Shown piece by piece: positions 43,533 through 51,891 of a stretch of DNA of 64,000 bases. Position 1 is the stretch's first letter. Each line of letters opens with the position of its first letter. Position numbers and translations under genes: made by a program. The notes beneath the pieces were generated by a model. The model made no database searches. It saw only the letters and a list, made by a program, of their open reading frames with translations, and had not been told where the DNA came from. Origin of the DNA: CAMAVH01 sp046297835 (lineage in GTDB: Bacteria; Pseudomonadota; Alphaproteobacteria; SMXQ01); the NCBI GenBank assembly GCA_046297835.1, contig JBKBHI010000012.1, positions 1 to 64,000 of the forward strand. Direction: 5' to 3'.

Positions 43533-44527
43533 TATTTCGCGCCGAGCTTCTTCATGGTGCGGACGTTGTAATACCAGTCGTCGTCGAAGCTGTTGGGCAG
43601 CAGGTGGTTCTTGAAGGCGCGGGCGATGTCGCGCACGGCGTCCTCGATGTTGCGCTTCGGCTGGAAGCCGAGCACACGCTTCACCTTGTCGGAATTGACG
43701 TGATAGGAGCGATTGTCGTTCGACGGCGTGGTCTCGATGGGAATCTCGCCCTTCTCGGGGAATTCCTCTTTCACGACTTTCTGCACCATCAGCGCGATGT
43801 CGGCGATCGAGTGGTTCTCGAAGCCGATGTTGAACACTTCGCCGTGCACCTTCTCGTGCGGCGCGTCGAGCAGCAACTCGTAAGCGTCGACCATGTCCTC
43901 GATATGCAGGTTGGGGCGCATCTGCCCGCCGCCAAACACCGTTATCTTGCCCTTGTTGATGGCGTGGTTGGTCAGGATGTTGACCGAAAGGTCGAGGCGC
44001 GTGCGCGGGCTGTAGCCGCAAACGGTAGCGGGGCGCAGCGCGGTGCAGGTGAAGTCGTCGGCCTTGTGCTTCCACAGGATCGGCTCGCACATGCCCTTGA
44101 ACTTGTTGTAGAGGCTGACCGGCAGCAGCGGATGCTCTTCGGTGACGTCGGGCGAATCGGAGATGCCGTAGACCGAGCTCGACGAGCAATAGATGAAGCG
44201 CTTCACGCCGGCCTTCTTGGCGTTGACGACGATATCTTCGAAGCAGTCGTAGTTGATCGTCTGCGACAGATTTTCGTCGAGTTCGAAGCTGGCGTCGTTC
44301 GAGATGCAGGCCAGATGCAGAACGGCGTCTTGGCCTTCCATCGCCTTGGCGAGTTTCGCGGTGTCGCGGATGTCGCCCTGGATGACGGTGAGATTGGGAT
44401 GGTTCGGCAGGCGGCACCCGAAGTAGAGGATGTCGTAAACGGTGACCTTGAGGCCGCGGGCGAGGAAGCGGGGGGTCAGGATATGACCGACATAGCCGGC
44501 GCCGCCGGTGATCAGCACGTTCTGCAT
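43532..44527 (-). CDS. NAD-dependent epimerase/dehydratase family protein
   Basis: A 331-residue extended SDR enzyme: VLITGGAGYVGHILTPRFLARG, LHLACISNDASFELDENL, FIYCSSSSVYGIS (no dehydratase Glu) and SLYNKFKGMCE with the Tyr-x3-Lys pair. LRPATVCGYSPRTRLDLSVN is the substrate loop. Close in type to putative epimerases often found beside heptose-modifying genes. The ATG at 44527 begins at the Rossmann strand. It is the first gene of the 33.7-44.5 kb leftward operon; the 232 bases upstream should hold the promoter. Confidence 0.83.
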   Translation of the reverse strand: MQNVLITGGAGYVGHILTPRFLARGLKVTVYDILYFGCRLPNHPNLTVIQGDIRDTAKLAKAMEGQDAVLHLACISNDASFELDENLSQTINYDCFEDIVVNAKKAGVKRFIYCSSSSVYGISDSPDVTEEHPLLPVSLYNKFKGMCEPILWKHKADDFTCTALRPATVCGYSPRTRLDLSVNILTNHAINKGKITVFGGGQMRPNLHIEDMVDAYELLLDAPHEKVHGEVFNIGFENHSIADIALMVQKVVKEEFPEKGEIPIETTPSNDNRSYHVNSDKVKRVLGFQPKRNIEDAVRDIARAFKNHLLPNSFDDDWYYNVRTMKKLGAK

Positions 44528-44700
44528 GGGAGCTCGTACAATCCTTGGCAATGAGAGGCGCCGCAGATACCGGCGCTCGGAAATGAGGGTTTTCGCAGCC
44601 TAAACCGCAGGTTTTCGCTGTCGGACTTGCGCTGTTTCTAGAGCTTTTGGCGAGCCCGGTAAAGCGCGGTGTCGCCCCGCCGCACGGGCTTCGCCGGCGA

Positions 44701-44736
44701 TTGAAAATGCCTGCGGCCGGGGCCGTGCCGGCCGCA
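44701..44736 (-). terminator. Probable terminator after the transaldolase gene
   Basis: A 9-bp GC-rich stem (44712-44720 with 44728-44736) with a 7-base loop is followed on the minus strand by GGCATTTTC, 24 bases after the transaldolase stop. It separates the 46.6-44.7 kb unit from the operon starting at 44527. Confidence 0.55.
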
Positions 44737-44759
44737 AGGTTCCGTCTCGGTTCAGGCGG

Positions 44760-45506
44760 CTATTTCGTCGCGATATTGTAGCCGGCGGCGCTGGCGTCCT
44801 TGTAGAACATCGCCACGGTTTCGAGCGAATAGGCGCTCATGTCTTTGCCGACCAGGGCCAGCTTTTTCAGCAAATCGTTGGTCACGGTGATGACCTGGCA
44901 ACCGATTCCGTCGGCCTGGAAAATGTTCAGCAACTCGCGCGGGCTGGCCCAAAGGAGTTCGGCCTTGGGCTTGCTTTTCAGGATTTTCACGCCTTCAGCC
45001 ATCAACGGCACCGGGTCGCGGCCGGTGTCGGCGATGCGGCCCGCGAAGACCGAGACGACCGCCGGTGTCGCGGCATCGAGCGCGTCGGCGACAGCCTTGA
45101 TCTGCTCGATCGGCATGATCGCCGTGACGTTGAGCTTTACCCCGGCCTTGGACAGTTCGGCGATGAGCGGACAGGCGCTTTCGCCTTTGGTGTTGGTCAC
45201 GGGGATTTTGACGTAGACGTTCTGGCCCCAGGAGGCGATCTCGAGCGCCTGCGCCTTCATGGTGGGGAAATCGTCGGCGAAGACCTCGAAGGAGACGGGG
45301 CGGTCCGTGACGATTTTGAGGACGTCGAGCGCGAAGGCTTTGTAGTCGGACACGCCGGCATTGCGCATCAGCGTCGGATTGGTGGTGAAACCCTTGATGA
45401 GCGGATTGCCATGCATCTCCTTGATGCCGGCGAGATCGGCGCCGTCGGCGTAAATCTTGATCTTCAATTGGTCGACGCTCGGCATATCCCCGCTCATGTC
45501 AGTCAT
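44760..45506 (-). CDS. Transaldolase / fructose-6-phosphate aldolase-family protein
   Basis: A 248-residue TIM-barrel aldolase. KIKIYADGADLAGIKEM opens the barrel, GFTTNPTLMRNAGV is the family motif, and NVYVKIPVTNTKGE holds the Schiff-base Lys; LNVTAIMPIEQIK and VSVFAGRIADTGRDP follow. Transaldolase makes sedoheptulose-7-phosphate from fructose-6-phosphate and erythrose-4-phosphate. Encoded directly after gmhB- and gmhA-like genes, so a supply role for heptose synthesis is inferred. ATG 45506 overlaps the gmhB stop (ATGA) and follows AGGGGA. Confidence 0.85.
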   Translation of the reverse strand: MTDMSGDMPSVDQLKIKIYADGADLAGIKEMHGNPLIKGFTTNPTLMRNAGVSDYKAFALDVLKIVTDRPVSFEVFADDFPTMKAQALEIASWGQNVYVKIPVTNTKGESACPLIAELSKAGVKLNVTAIMPIEQIKAVADALDAATPAVVSVFAGRIADTGRDPVPLMAEGVKILKSKPKAELLWASPRELLNIFQADGIGCQVITVTNDLLKKLALVGKDMSAYSLETVAMFYKDASAAGYNIATK

Positions 45507-46042
45507 TTCCCCTGTTCGCGGCGCAAAATCCAATCGGCCGCCTCGCTAAGGCTGGCGACGACCGCATCCGGCGAATCCGGCTCCGGCTCGTCGTAATCGT
45601 ATTTGACCAAGACGCTGGCGGCGCAGCCGGCGGCTTTCCCGGCGGCGACGTCGCGCCACCGGTCGCCGACCATGTAGCTGCGCGGGAGATCGATCCCGTG
45701 ATCCTGGGCGGCAGCCAGCAGCAGGCCAGGTCGGGGCTTGCGGCAATCGCAGCGGTCAGCGTCGGTGTGGTAGCAGATTCTAATGTCGTCCACCGGCACT
45801 TTTTTTCGCAACAGCGCGTGCATGGCGTCGAGCTCGGCCTGCGCCGTGATGCCGTTGGCGATGTCGGGCTGGTTCGTGGCGACAATCAGCAGGAAGCCGG
45901 CTTCCTTGAGCCGCCGCGCGGCGTCTTCGACGCCTGGCAGAAGGCGGAAGTCGGCGGCGCGGGTGGGCGCGTAGGGCTTGCCGTTCCGCACCTCGTTGAC
46001 GTTGAGGACGCCGTCGCGGTCGATGAAAACGGCGGCGGCCAT
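45503..46042 (-). CDS. gmhB: HAD-family heptose-bisphosphate phosphatase (GmhB-like)
   Basis: A 179-residue HAD phosphatase with FIDRDGVLNVNEV (catalytic Asp pair), VATNQPDIANG, the zinc-binding group CYHTDADRCDCRKP and VGDRWRDVAAGKAAGC. GmhB removes the C7 phosphate from D-glycero-D-manno-heptose 1,7-bisphosphate. The zinc loop is shorter than in E. coli GmhB, as in the alternative HAD-IIIA types found with GDP-heptose genes. It sits between the SIS isomerase and transaldolase genes. Confidence 0.85.
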   Translation of the reverse strand: MAAAVFIDRDGVLNVNEVRNGKPYAPTRAADFRLLPGVEDAARRLKEAGFLLIVATNQPDIANGITAQAELDAMHALLRKKVPVDDIRICYHTDADRCDCRKPRPGLLLAAAQDHGIDLPRSYMVGDRWRDVAAGKAAGCAASVLVKYDYDEPEPDSPDAVVASLSEAADWILRREQGK

Positions 46043-46049
46043 CAGCGAA

Positions 46050-46649
46050 TCACCACTTCGTCGCCATTTGCTGGAGCGCGGGGTGAGAGACCAGGCAATG
46101 CCAGACGACGGCTTGAAACGCTTCCGAATGCGGGGTCACGCGGTCGTCCGCCACGGTGGGGATGACGATCACGGCGTCGCCGACCTGCTTGGTGTAGCCG
46201 CCGTCGCGGCCGACCACGCCAAACACTTTGAGGCCGCGCGACTTGGCCTCTTTCAGGCCGGCGACGATGTTCGGGCTGACGTTCTTCTCCATGTTGCCGC
46301 CGCCGACGGAGAAGACGAAAACCGCGTCCTTGTCGTTGGCGCGGCTTACTTTGAGCCATTCGGCGAAGATCGTGTGCCAGCCTTCGTCGTTGGTCCGGGC
46401 GGTCAGCTCCGAGACGTTATCGGTCGGCGCGTAAGCCTCGATGCCGCACAGCTTGCGGAAGTCGTTGACGGCATGGCCGCAATTGCCGGCGCTGCCGCCG
46501 ACGCCGATGAAGAACAGGCGGCCGTCGCGCGCGCGCAGCGCGGCGAGCTCGTTGGCGAGAGTCTCGATCGCGGCATGGTCGATCGTGGCGGCGATCTTGC
46601 CGACTTCGGCGAAAAACTGCTGAACGTGCGTGGTCATGTGGGCGGACAT
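46050..46649 (-). CDS. SIS-domain phosphosugar isomerase (GmhA-like)
   Basis: A 199-residue single SIS-domain protein: FFIGVGGSAGNCGHAVNDFRK is the phosphosugar loop, FVFSVGGGNMEKNVS the second binding loop and VFGVVGRDGGYTKQVGDAVIVIP the third. GmhA converts sedoheptulose-7-phosphate to heptose-7-phosphate; the loops here are diverged from E. coli GmhA (GNGGSA, STSGNS), so the exact heptose stereochemistry may differ. It starts a three-gene unit with gmhB and transaldolase. ATG at 46649 is chosen; 46637 is possible. Confidence 0.8.
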   Translation of the reverse strand: MSAHMTTHVQQFFAEVGKIAATIDHAAIETLANELAALRARDGRLFFIGVGGSAGNCGHAVNDFRKLCGIEAYAPTDNVSELTARTNDEGWHTIFAEWLKVSRANDKDAVFVFSVGGGNMEKNVSPNIVAGLKEAKSRGLKVFGVVGRDGGYTKQVGDAVIVIPTVADDRVTPHSEAFQAVVWHCLVSHPALQQMATKW

Positions 46650-46728
46650 CTGCCTGGCTGCGGGAGGCCGCCGGTTCGGCGGCGCAGGCAACATAGGTGA
46701 AAGCGAGACAATGGCAAACGGCCTTTAG

Positions 46729-46740
46729 ATATGATCATAT
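46729..46740. promoter_or_regulatory. Perfect palindrome in the divergent gmhA/flippase promoter region
   Basis: ATATGATCATAT is a perfect 12-base palindrome in the 139-bp gap between the SIS isomerase and flippase starts. It is A/T-rich in a GC-rich setting and could be an operator or a promoter element. No factor is identified. Confidence 0.35.
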
Positions 46741-46788
46741 GCGCCATTCTTGGGGCCGCCGAGCGTGGCGCATTAGGCTATTAAGATA

Positions 46789-48192
46789 TTGAATTTTATT
46801 GAAAAAATAATTTTCAAAGCGAGAAACAATCCGGATTATGCCGCTGCGGTGGCGACCGGCTATGGCCAGATGGCCCTGCAGTTCCTTATTCAGGTGCTGC
46901 TGATCCCGCTTTATCTCCGCACGCTTGGCACATACAGCTTCGGCGTCCTGATGATTCTCATGGCGCAAGTCTCTTTCGGCTACGTGTTCGCCGGGTGGCT
47001 CTACAATTTGCTGCTGCGCCGCTTCGGAGAAACATTAGCGGCTGGCGATATGGGGGCGTTTTGGCGGCTTTATGCCGGCGGGAAGCTTCTTCTGGTCACG
47101 ATCGGGCTGGCATGGGGAGGCGGTCTGCTCATGATCGAGCTTCTGCATCCTATGTTTTTCGAGGATGCGTCTCCCGAAATGCATCGTGAGATCATGTGGG
47201 CGATGGGGCTTTCAGCCCTACATCTTCTTTTGATGTACGAGGTTGTGGTCGAGCATACGATTTTCGCGGCGCGAAAACGTCAGTTGACGTCTAACCTCGT
47301 CACTATCGTGTCGCTGCTCGGGTTCGCGATATGCGTCGTGCCCTGGCTCTTGATGGGCGGCGGTTTGATCGGCGTCATCTGCTGTTTTGTTGTCGGCGAT
47401 TGCGCCGCGCGAGTCGTCGCCTTCGTCGCGTTTCGGCGTTCCGGTCTGCGGCTTGATCGACGTCTGCTTGCAAACGCTAAAACCAAATTCTGGGCCGACA
47501 TGGTCGCGCCTCACAGCCGGCGCTATTTCGCTTACGCTCTTTTGGCGATGGCGCTTCAGGCGGACTTGTTGTTGGTTGGCTTCTTTGGCAATCCGAACGT
47601 CGTCGCTGAATTCGCGCTAGTTTGGAAAATCGCCGAAATCATGGTGCTGTTGCTCGCCCGCATGGCTCAGCATCTTCAACCGGAATTCGTCAATATGGAT
47701 GTCGCCGGCGATCGCGAGCGCTTGCGGCGGGTTTACGCGACGGCTTACCGCTGGATCGGCGTTGCGGCGATCGCGATGGCAGTGCTGTATGCCGTGGCCG
47801 GCGGTGCGGCGGTGCAGATGTGGGTCGGAGCGTCTCGCGCGCCAGATCAAGTCTGGCTTTTCCCCTTGGCCGGCGCCGCAGTGCTTTTCCTTGGCTTGTC
47901 GCGATTGCCGGCGATTCTCGCTCAGGCCTTGTCGCGCATGCGTCCGCTCTTGTGGATCGCGACGTTCGAATTGGCCGGAAAATTAGCGTTCATTGGGCTC
48001 TTTTTCGACGAGCTGGGCACTCGCACCACTTTGGCGGCGATCATCGTCGTGCACCTTTGCGGCATTGCCGCCGCATATTGGCTGCTCGGCCGCAGGTTGC
48101 TCGGCCGTTGGCCTTTTTCGGCTGACTTGAATGTCACCGTGTCGGCTTCGGCTGAAGCGGCGGCTGCCGATCGGGCCACGCGCAAGCGTTAG
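46789..48192 (+). CDS. Wzx-like polysaccharide flippase / membrane protein
   Basis: A 467-residue inner-membrane protein with about 12 hydrophobic spans, in the MATE/MOP polysaccharide-transport style: GYGQMALQFLIQVLLIPLYLRTLG at the start is the family entry helix, and DLLLVGFFGNPNVVAEFALVWKIAEIMVLLL marks the second half. The C-terminal 25 residues are soluble and Ala-rich. The start is a TTG at 46789 (an ATG near 46870 would cut the first helix). It would flip lipid-linked repeat units, but no Wzy polymerase is seen in the window. Confidence 0.8.
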   Translation: MNFIEKIIFKARNNPDYAAAVATGYGQMALQFLIQVLLIPLYLRTLGTYSFGVLMILMAQVSFGYVFAGWLYNLLLRRFGETLAAGDMGAFWRLYAGGKLLLVTIGLAWGGGLLMIELLHPMFFEDASPEMHREIMWAMGLSALHLLLMYEVVVEHTIFAARKRQLTSNLVTIVSLLGFAICVVPWLLMGGGLIGVICCFVVGDCAARVVAFVAFRRSGLRLDRRLLANAKTKFWADMVAPHSRRYFAYALLAMALQADLLLVGFFGNPNVVAEFALVWKIAEIMVLLLARMAQHLQPEFVNMDVAGDRERLRRVYATAYRWIGVAAIAMAVLYAVAGGAAVQMWVGASRAPDQVWLFPLAGAAVLFLGLSRLPAILAQALSRMRPLLWIATFELAGKLAFIGLFFDELGTRTTLAAIIVVHLCGIAAAYWLLGRRLLGRWPFSADLNVTVSASAEAAAADRATRKR

Positions 48193-48197
48193 CTCGC

Positions 48198-49523
48198 CTA
48201 GCCCAGCGCCATGTCCGCCAGCAGCTTGACGTTGATCGTCACCACCAGGGCGGCCGAGGCCCAGCCGAGGACGATCATCCAGGCGGGCGGGCGGTAATCG
48301 CCCATCAGCTTGCGGTCGCCGACGAACAGCATCAGCGGGATCACCGCGAAGGGCAGCTGCAGGCTGAGAATTACCTGCGACAGGATCAGAAGCTCGCCGG
48401 TGCCGCTTTCCTGGTAGAGCCAGGTCACGATCACGGCCGGCACGATGGCGACCAGGCGCGTCGTCAGGCGGATCAGCCACAGCGGCATTTTGAACTGTAG
48501 AAAGCCTTGCATCACCACCTGGCCGGCGATAGTCGCCGTCACCGTCGAATTGAGGCCGGAGGCGAGCAGCGCCACGGCGAACAGCGTCGCCGCCGCGCCG
48601 ACGCCGAGCATCGGCGCGAGCAGCCGGTAGGCGTCCTGGATCTCGGCGACCTCGGTCTGGCCCGCCGTGTGGAAGGTGGCGGCCGCCAGGATCAGGATCG
48701 CGGAATTGATCAGCAGGGCGATGGTGAGCGCGATGGTCGAGTCGAGCGAGGCGAAGCGGATCGCCTCGCGCTTCTGCTCGGGGCTCGGGCCGACGGCGCG
48801 GCTCTGCACCACGGCGGTGTGCAGATAGAGATTATGCGGCATCACGGTCGCGCCGAGGATGCCGATGGCGAGATAGAGCATGTCCGGGTTGCCGACGATC
48901 TCGACCGACGGCACGTAGCCGGCCAGCACCGCGCCGATCTCGGGCGCCGACAGAACGATGTTCACCGCGAAACAGGCGAGGATCAGCGCGATCATGGCGA
49001 TGATCACCGCTTCGAGCCAGCGCACGCCCTTGTTCTGCAGCCACAGGATGAGGAAGGCGTCGAGCGCGGTGAGCAGCACGCCGATCAGCAGCGGCACGCC
49101 GAACAGCAATTGCAGCGCGATCGCGGTGCCGATCAGTTCGGCGAGGTCGGTGGCGATGATCGCCACCTCGGCGAGCAGCCACAGCACGTAGGCCACCGGC
49201 TTAGGAAAGCGCTCGCGGCAGAGCTGCGCCAGATCGCGCCCGACGACGATGCCGAGCCGCGCGCACAGCACCTGCAGCAGCATGGCCATCAGGCTGGAGA
49301 TCAGCGCCACGGCGAGCAGGGTGTAGCCGTAGGCCGAGCCGCCGGCCAGCGCGGTCGCCCAGTTGCCGGGGTCCATATAGCCGACGGCGACGAGATAGCC
49401 CGGCCCGGCGAAGGCCAGCAGCTTGCGCAAGCTGCCCGCCGTGGCCGGAATGCGCACGCTATGGTGGATTTCCGGCAGGCTGGCGAGCGTGCGGCGGGGC
49501 ACGGGGGCGTGAGGATCGGACAT
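48198..49523 (-). CDS. mntH: Nramp-family Mn2+/Fe2+ transporter MntH
   Basis: A 441-residue inner-membrane metal-proton symporter with 11 spans. The metal site is visible as DPGN in AVGYMDPGNWATALAGG (span 1) and MPH in GATVMPHNLYLHTAVVQ (span 6), both invariant in Nramp proteins. It is divergent from mntR, its likely repressor. The gene converges on the flippase gene with 5 bases between stops, marking the right edge of the polysaccharide island. Confidence 0.95.
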   Translation of the reverse strand: MSDPHAPVPRRTLASLPEIHHSVRIPATAGSLRKLLAFAGPGYLVAVGYMDPGNWATALAGGSAYGYTLLAVALISSLMAMLLQVLCARLGIVVGRDLAQLCRERFPKPVAYVLWLLAEVAIIATDLAELIGTAIALQLLFGVPLLIGVLLTALDAFLILWLQNKGVRWLEAVIIAMIALILACFAVNIVLSAPEIGAVLAGYVPSVEIVGNPDMLYLAIGILGATVMPHNLYLHTAVVQSRAVGPSPEQKREAIRFASLDSTIALTIALLINSAILILAAATFHTAGQTEVAEIQDAYRLLAPMLGVGAAATLFAVALLASGLNSTVTATIAGQVVMQGFLQFKMPLWLIRLTTRLVAIVPAVIVTWLYQESGTGELLILSQVILSLQLPFAVIPLMLFVGDRKLMGDYRPPAWMIVLGWASAALVVTINVKLLADMALG

Positions 49524-49568
49524 GCGGATATCTGGCGGCGCCGCGGCGAGGATTAGAGGGGTCTATAA

Positions 49569-49589
49569 AGTGTAGCCTTGGTTGTATTC
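49569..49589. promoter_or_regulatory. Candidate MntR operator
   Basis: AGTGTAGCCTTGGTTGTATTC, 46 bp before mntH, is an imperfect dyad (TAGCC-TT-GGTTG) whose core on the minus strand, AAGGCTA, equals part of the E. coli MntR box. The left arm is poor, so this is only a candidate. Confidence 0.35.
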
Positions 49590-49695
49590 GGTGCAAGGGC
49601 AAAGCGGCGGGGAAGGGGAAGGCTGCCCGAATCGGGCTCGCTTCACGCGCTTATGTAGTTGCAAGTGATTGTCAAAATGCCGGTCCTCCGGCTAA

Positions 49696-50289
49696 ATGGC
49701 GGCCATGATGACCAGCGTCTCCCCCGCGCCCCGCAAACCGTCCGGCAAAGCCGCGGCCAAGCCGCGCAAGCGCGTCCAGCCGGCAAGTCCGGCCGCCGCC
49801 GAGGGGCACGCCCAGGGGGCCACCGAGGCCGTCGCTGAAGCCGTTAGCGGCGCGCGCGATCTCAACGACCTGGCCGCCGGCGAGCGCGCCGCCAATTTCC
49901 GCCACACCCGCGCCGCGCGGCGCGCCGAGGTCATCGAGGATTACGTCGAGATGATCGCCGACTTGATCGGCCAGGAGGGCGAGGCGCGCGCCGTCGATAT
50001 CGCCCGCCGGCTCGGCGTCTCGCACGCCACCGTGGTCAAGACGGTGACGCGCCTGCAGGAGATCGGCCTGGTCCAGAGCCGCCCCTACCGCGCCATTTTC
50101 CTCACCGACAAAGGCCGCCAGATGGCCGAGGAATCGCGCAAGCGCCACGAGATCGTGCTGGCCTTCCTGCGCGCCATCGGCGTGTCGGAGGACACCGCCC
50201 ATGCCGACGCCGAGGGCATGGAGCACCATTGCAGCCGCGAGACCCTAGCCGCCTTCCAGCGGCTTATCGACGGCCGCGGCAAGGTTTGA
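49696..50289 (+). CDS. mntR: Manganese-responsive transcriptional regulator MntR
   Basis: A 197-residue DtxR-family regulator. After an Ala/Pro-rich N-terminal extension of about 75 residues comes the helix-turn-helix (AVDIARRLGVSHATVVKTVTRLQ) and dimerisation part. Metal-site residues of MntR are present: Glu in IEDYVEMI, His in SRKRHEIVL and E-x2-E-H in DAEGMEHHCS. It lacks the SH3-like third domain, as MntR does. Being divergent from mntH it should repress the transporter when Mn2+ is plentiful. Confidence 0.9.
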   Translation: MAAMMTSVSPAPRKPSGKAAAKPRKRVQPASPAAAEGHAQGATEAVAEAVSGARDLNDLAAGERAANFRHTRAARRAEVIEDYVEMIADLIGQEGEARAVDIARRLGVSHATVVKTVTRLQEIGLVQSRPYRAIFLTDKGRQMAEESRKRHEIVLAFLRAIGVSEDTAHADAEGMEHHCSRETLAAFQRLIDGRGKV

Positions 50290-50520
50290 CCTGAACCGTC
50301 CGCCTGATCGCCCCGCCATGGCCGCGAAAAACGCCCTGGCGGGGCCATCAAAGCATCCTGAAAAAGCCTGAATCTTCGGCAATCCTGCGCATTGTGAGGG
50401 CCGCGGGGCGATGTTATGGTCCGCGCCCAACCGCATAAGCGACCGGCGTCAAGACCGGGACCAACAGAGGCTGAACATGCACGGGGGAAATCCCCGGCAC
50501 ACCCTTCGGGAGACGTCGAC
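50290..50520. other. Intergenic region between mntR and the Bug-type binding protein
   Basis: A 9-bp inverted repeat (50310-50318 with 50337-50345, 18-base loop) without a T run may be a weak mntR terminator. The rest should hold the promoter of the next gene; its ribosome binding site GGGAG precedes ATG 50521. Nothing else is recognised. Confidence 0.35.
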
Positions 50521-51807
50521 ATGACCCAACGCCTGAACCACGCCCGGATTCTCGGCGCCGCCGCTCTGCTCGCCACCACGGCGATCGCGTCCGCCGCCGG
50601 CGCCCAATCCGTCGAAAACTTTTACAAGGGCAAGGAGATCCGCCTGACGTCGAGCTCCGACGTCGGCGGCGGCTATGACGCCACGGCCCGCCTGCTCGCG
50701 CGCTACATGCCGAACCACATACCGGGCAACCCGCGGATGATCGTGCAGAACATGCCCGGCGCCGGCGGCATCAAGGCGGCCAACTACCTCTACAACGTCG
50801 CGCCCAAGGACGGCACGGCGATCGGCGGCGTCCACCGCACGGTGCCGCAGGCGCCGCAGCTCGGCCTGCCCGGCACGCAGTTCGAGGCGGACAAGTTCTT
50901 CTGGCTCGGCAGCATGGCCAACGAGGTCAGCGTTTGCGTCGCCTGGCACGAAGCGCCGGTCAAGACGATGAAAGAGGCGATGGAAAAAGAGCTGATCGTC
51001 GGCGGCTCGGGCGCCAACGACACCGAGCAGTTCCCGGCGGTGCTGAACAACATCATCGGCACCAAGTTCAAGATCATCTCGGGCTATCCCAGCGGCACCG
51101 CCGTCAACCTCGCCATGGAGCGCCGCGAAGTCGACGCCCGTTGCGGCTGGTCGTGGTCGTCGCTGGTGCAGCAGCAGTCGGACTGGCTGAAGGACAAGAA
51201 GATCAACATCCTCGCCCAGGTCACCACGACGAAGCACGAAGACCTGCCGAACGTGCCGCTGGTCAGCGAGTTCGCCAAGAACGAGTCGGACAAGCAGATA
51301 CTCGACTTCCTGTTCGCCCGCCAGGTCATGGGCCGTCCCTTCGTCATTCCGCCGGGCGTGCCGATGGAGCGCGTGACCGCTCTGCGCGCCGCCTTCGACG
51401 CGGCGATGAAGGACAAGGCGCTGCTCGCCGAAGGCGACAAGCAGAAGCTGGAAATCAGCCCGGTCAGCGGCGTGGAAGTGCAGGCGCTCGTCGCGCGTCT
51501 GCTGAAGACCCCGCCGGATCTGGTCGAGGCCGCCGAAAAAGCCACGGTGTGGCGCGGCCCGGTGACCAAGGCGGTCGCCAAGGTCGAGACGCCGAAGGGC
51601 ACGATCAGCGAGCTGAAGGACGACGCCCGCGAGGTGGTGCTCAAGCAGGCCGACGGCAAGATGTTCAACGCCAAGGTCTCGGGCACGCGCACGACGATCA
51701 CGGTCGCCGGCAAGGACAGCGACCGTAAGGCGCTCAAGACCGGCATGGCGTGCGAAATCACCGCCGCCGCCGCCGGCGAGGAAGCCAGCAAGATCGTCTG
51801 CCAGTAA
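50521..51807 (+). CDS. Bug/TctC-type periplasmic binding protein with extra C-terminal domain
   Basis: A 428-residue exported protein (signal core ILGAAALLATTAIASAAGA). The body is a tripartite tricarboxylate transporter receptor: FYKGKEIRLTSSSDVGGGYDATARLLARYM, IVQNMPGAGGIKAANYLYN, and VGGSGANDTEQFPAVLNN. About 85 residues beyond the usual length (ETPKGTISELKDDAREVV... to EEASKIVCQ) form a probable small beta domain. No TctA/TctB membrane genes are adjacent, so the partner transporter or a sensing role is unknown. A strong terminator follows. Confidence 0.82.
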   Translation: MTQRLNHARILGAAALLATTAIASAAGAQSVENFYKGKEIRLTSSSDVGGGYDATARLLARYMPNHIPGNPRMIVQNMPGAGGIKAANYLYNVAPKDGTAIGGVHRTVPQAPQLGLPGTQFEADKFFWLGSMANEVSVCVAWHEAPVKTMKEAMEKELIVGGSGANDTEQFPAVLNNIIGTKFKIISGYPSGTAVNLAMERREVDARCGWSWSSLVQQQSDWLKDKKINILAQVTTTKHEDLPNVPLVSEFAKNESDKQILDFLFARQVMGRPFVIPPGVPMERVTALRAAFDAAMKDKALLAEGDKQKLEISPVSGVEVQALVARLLKTPPDLVEAAEKATVWRGPVTKAVAKVETPKGTISELKDDAREVVLKQADGKMFNAKVSGTRTTITVAGKDSDRKALKTGMACEITAAAAGEEASKIVCQ

Positions 51808-51839
51808 AGCTGGCGGCCGAACGGCTCGCTAAATAAGCG

Positions 51840-51873
51840 AAGGGCCCCGGGAGCGATCCCGGGGCCCTTTTTC
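51840..51873 (+). terminator. Rho-independent terminator
   Basis: A perfect 13-bp stem (51840-51852 with 51857-51869) with loop GCGA is followed by TTTTTC. It ends the binding-protein transcript and lies just before the stop of the convergent iclR-type gene. Confidence 0.9.
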
Positions 51874-51891
51874 TTGTGCGCGTCTCCGCGG

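Noticed and set aside
42513..44417. A 634-codon frame spanning two epimerase genes
   Set aside because: Its N-terminal 295 residues are the out-of-frame reading of the upstream epimerase; the real second gene starts at 43532 at the Rossmann motif.
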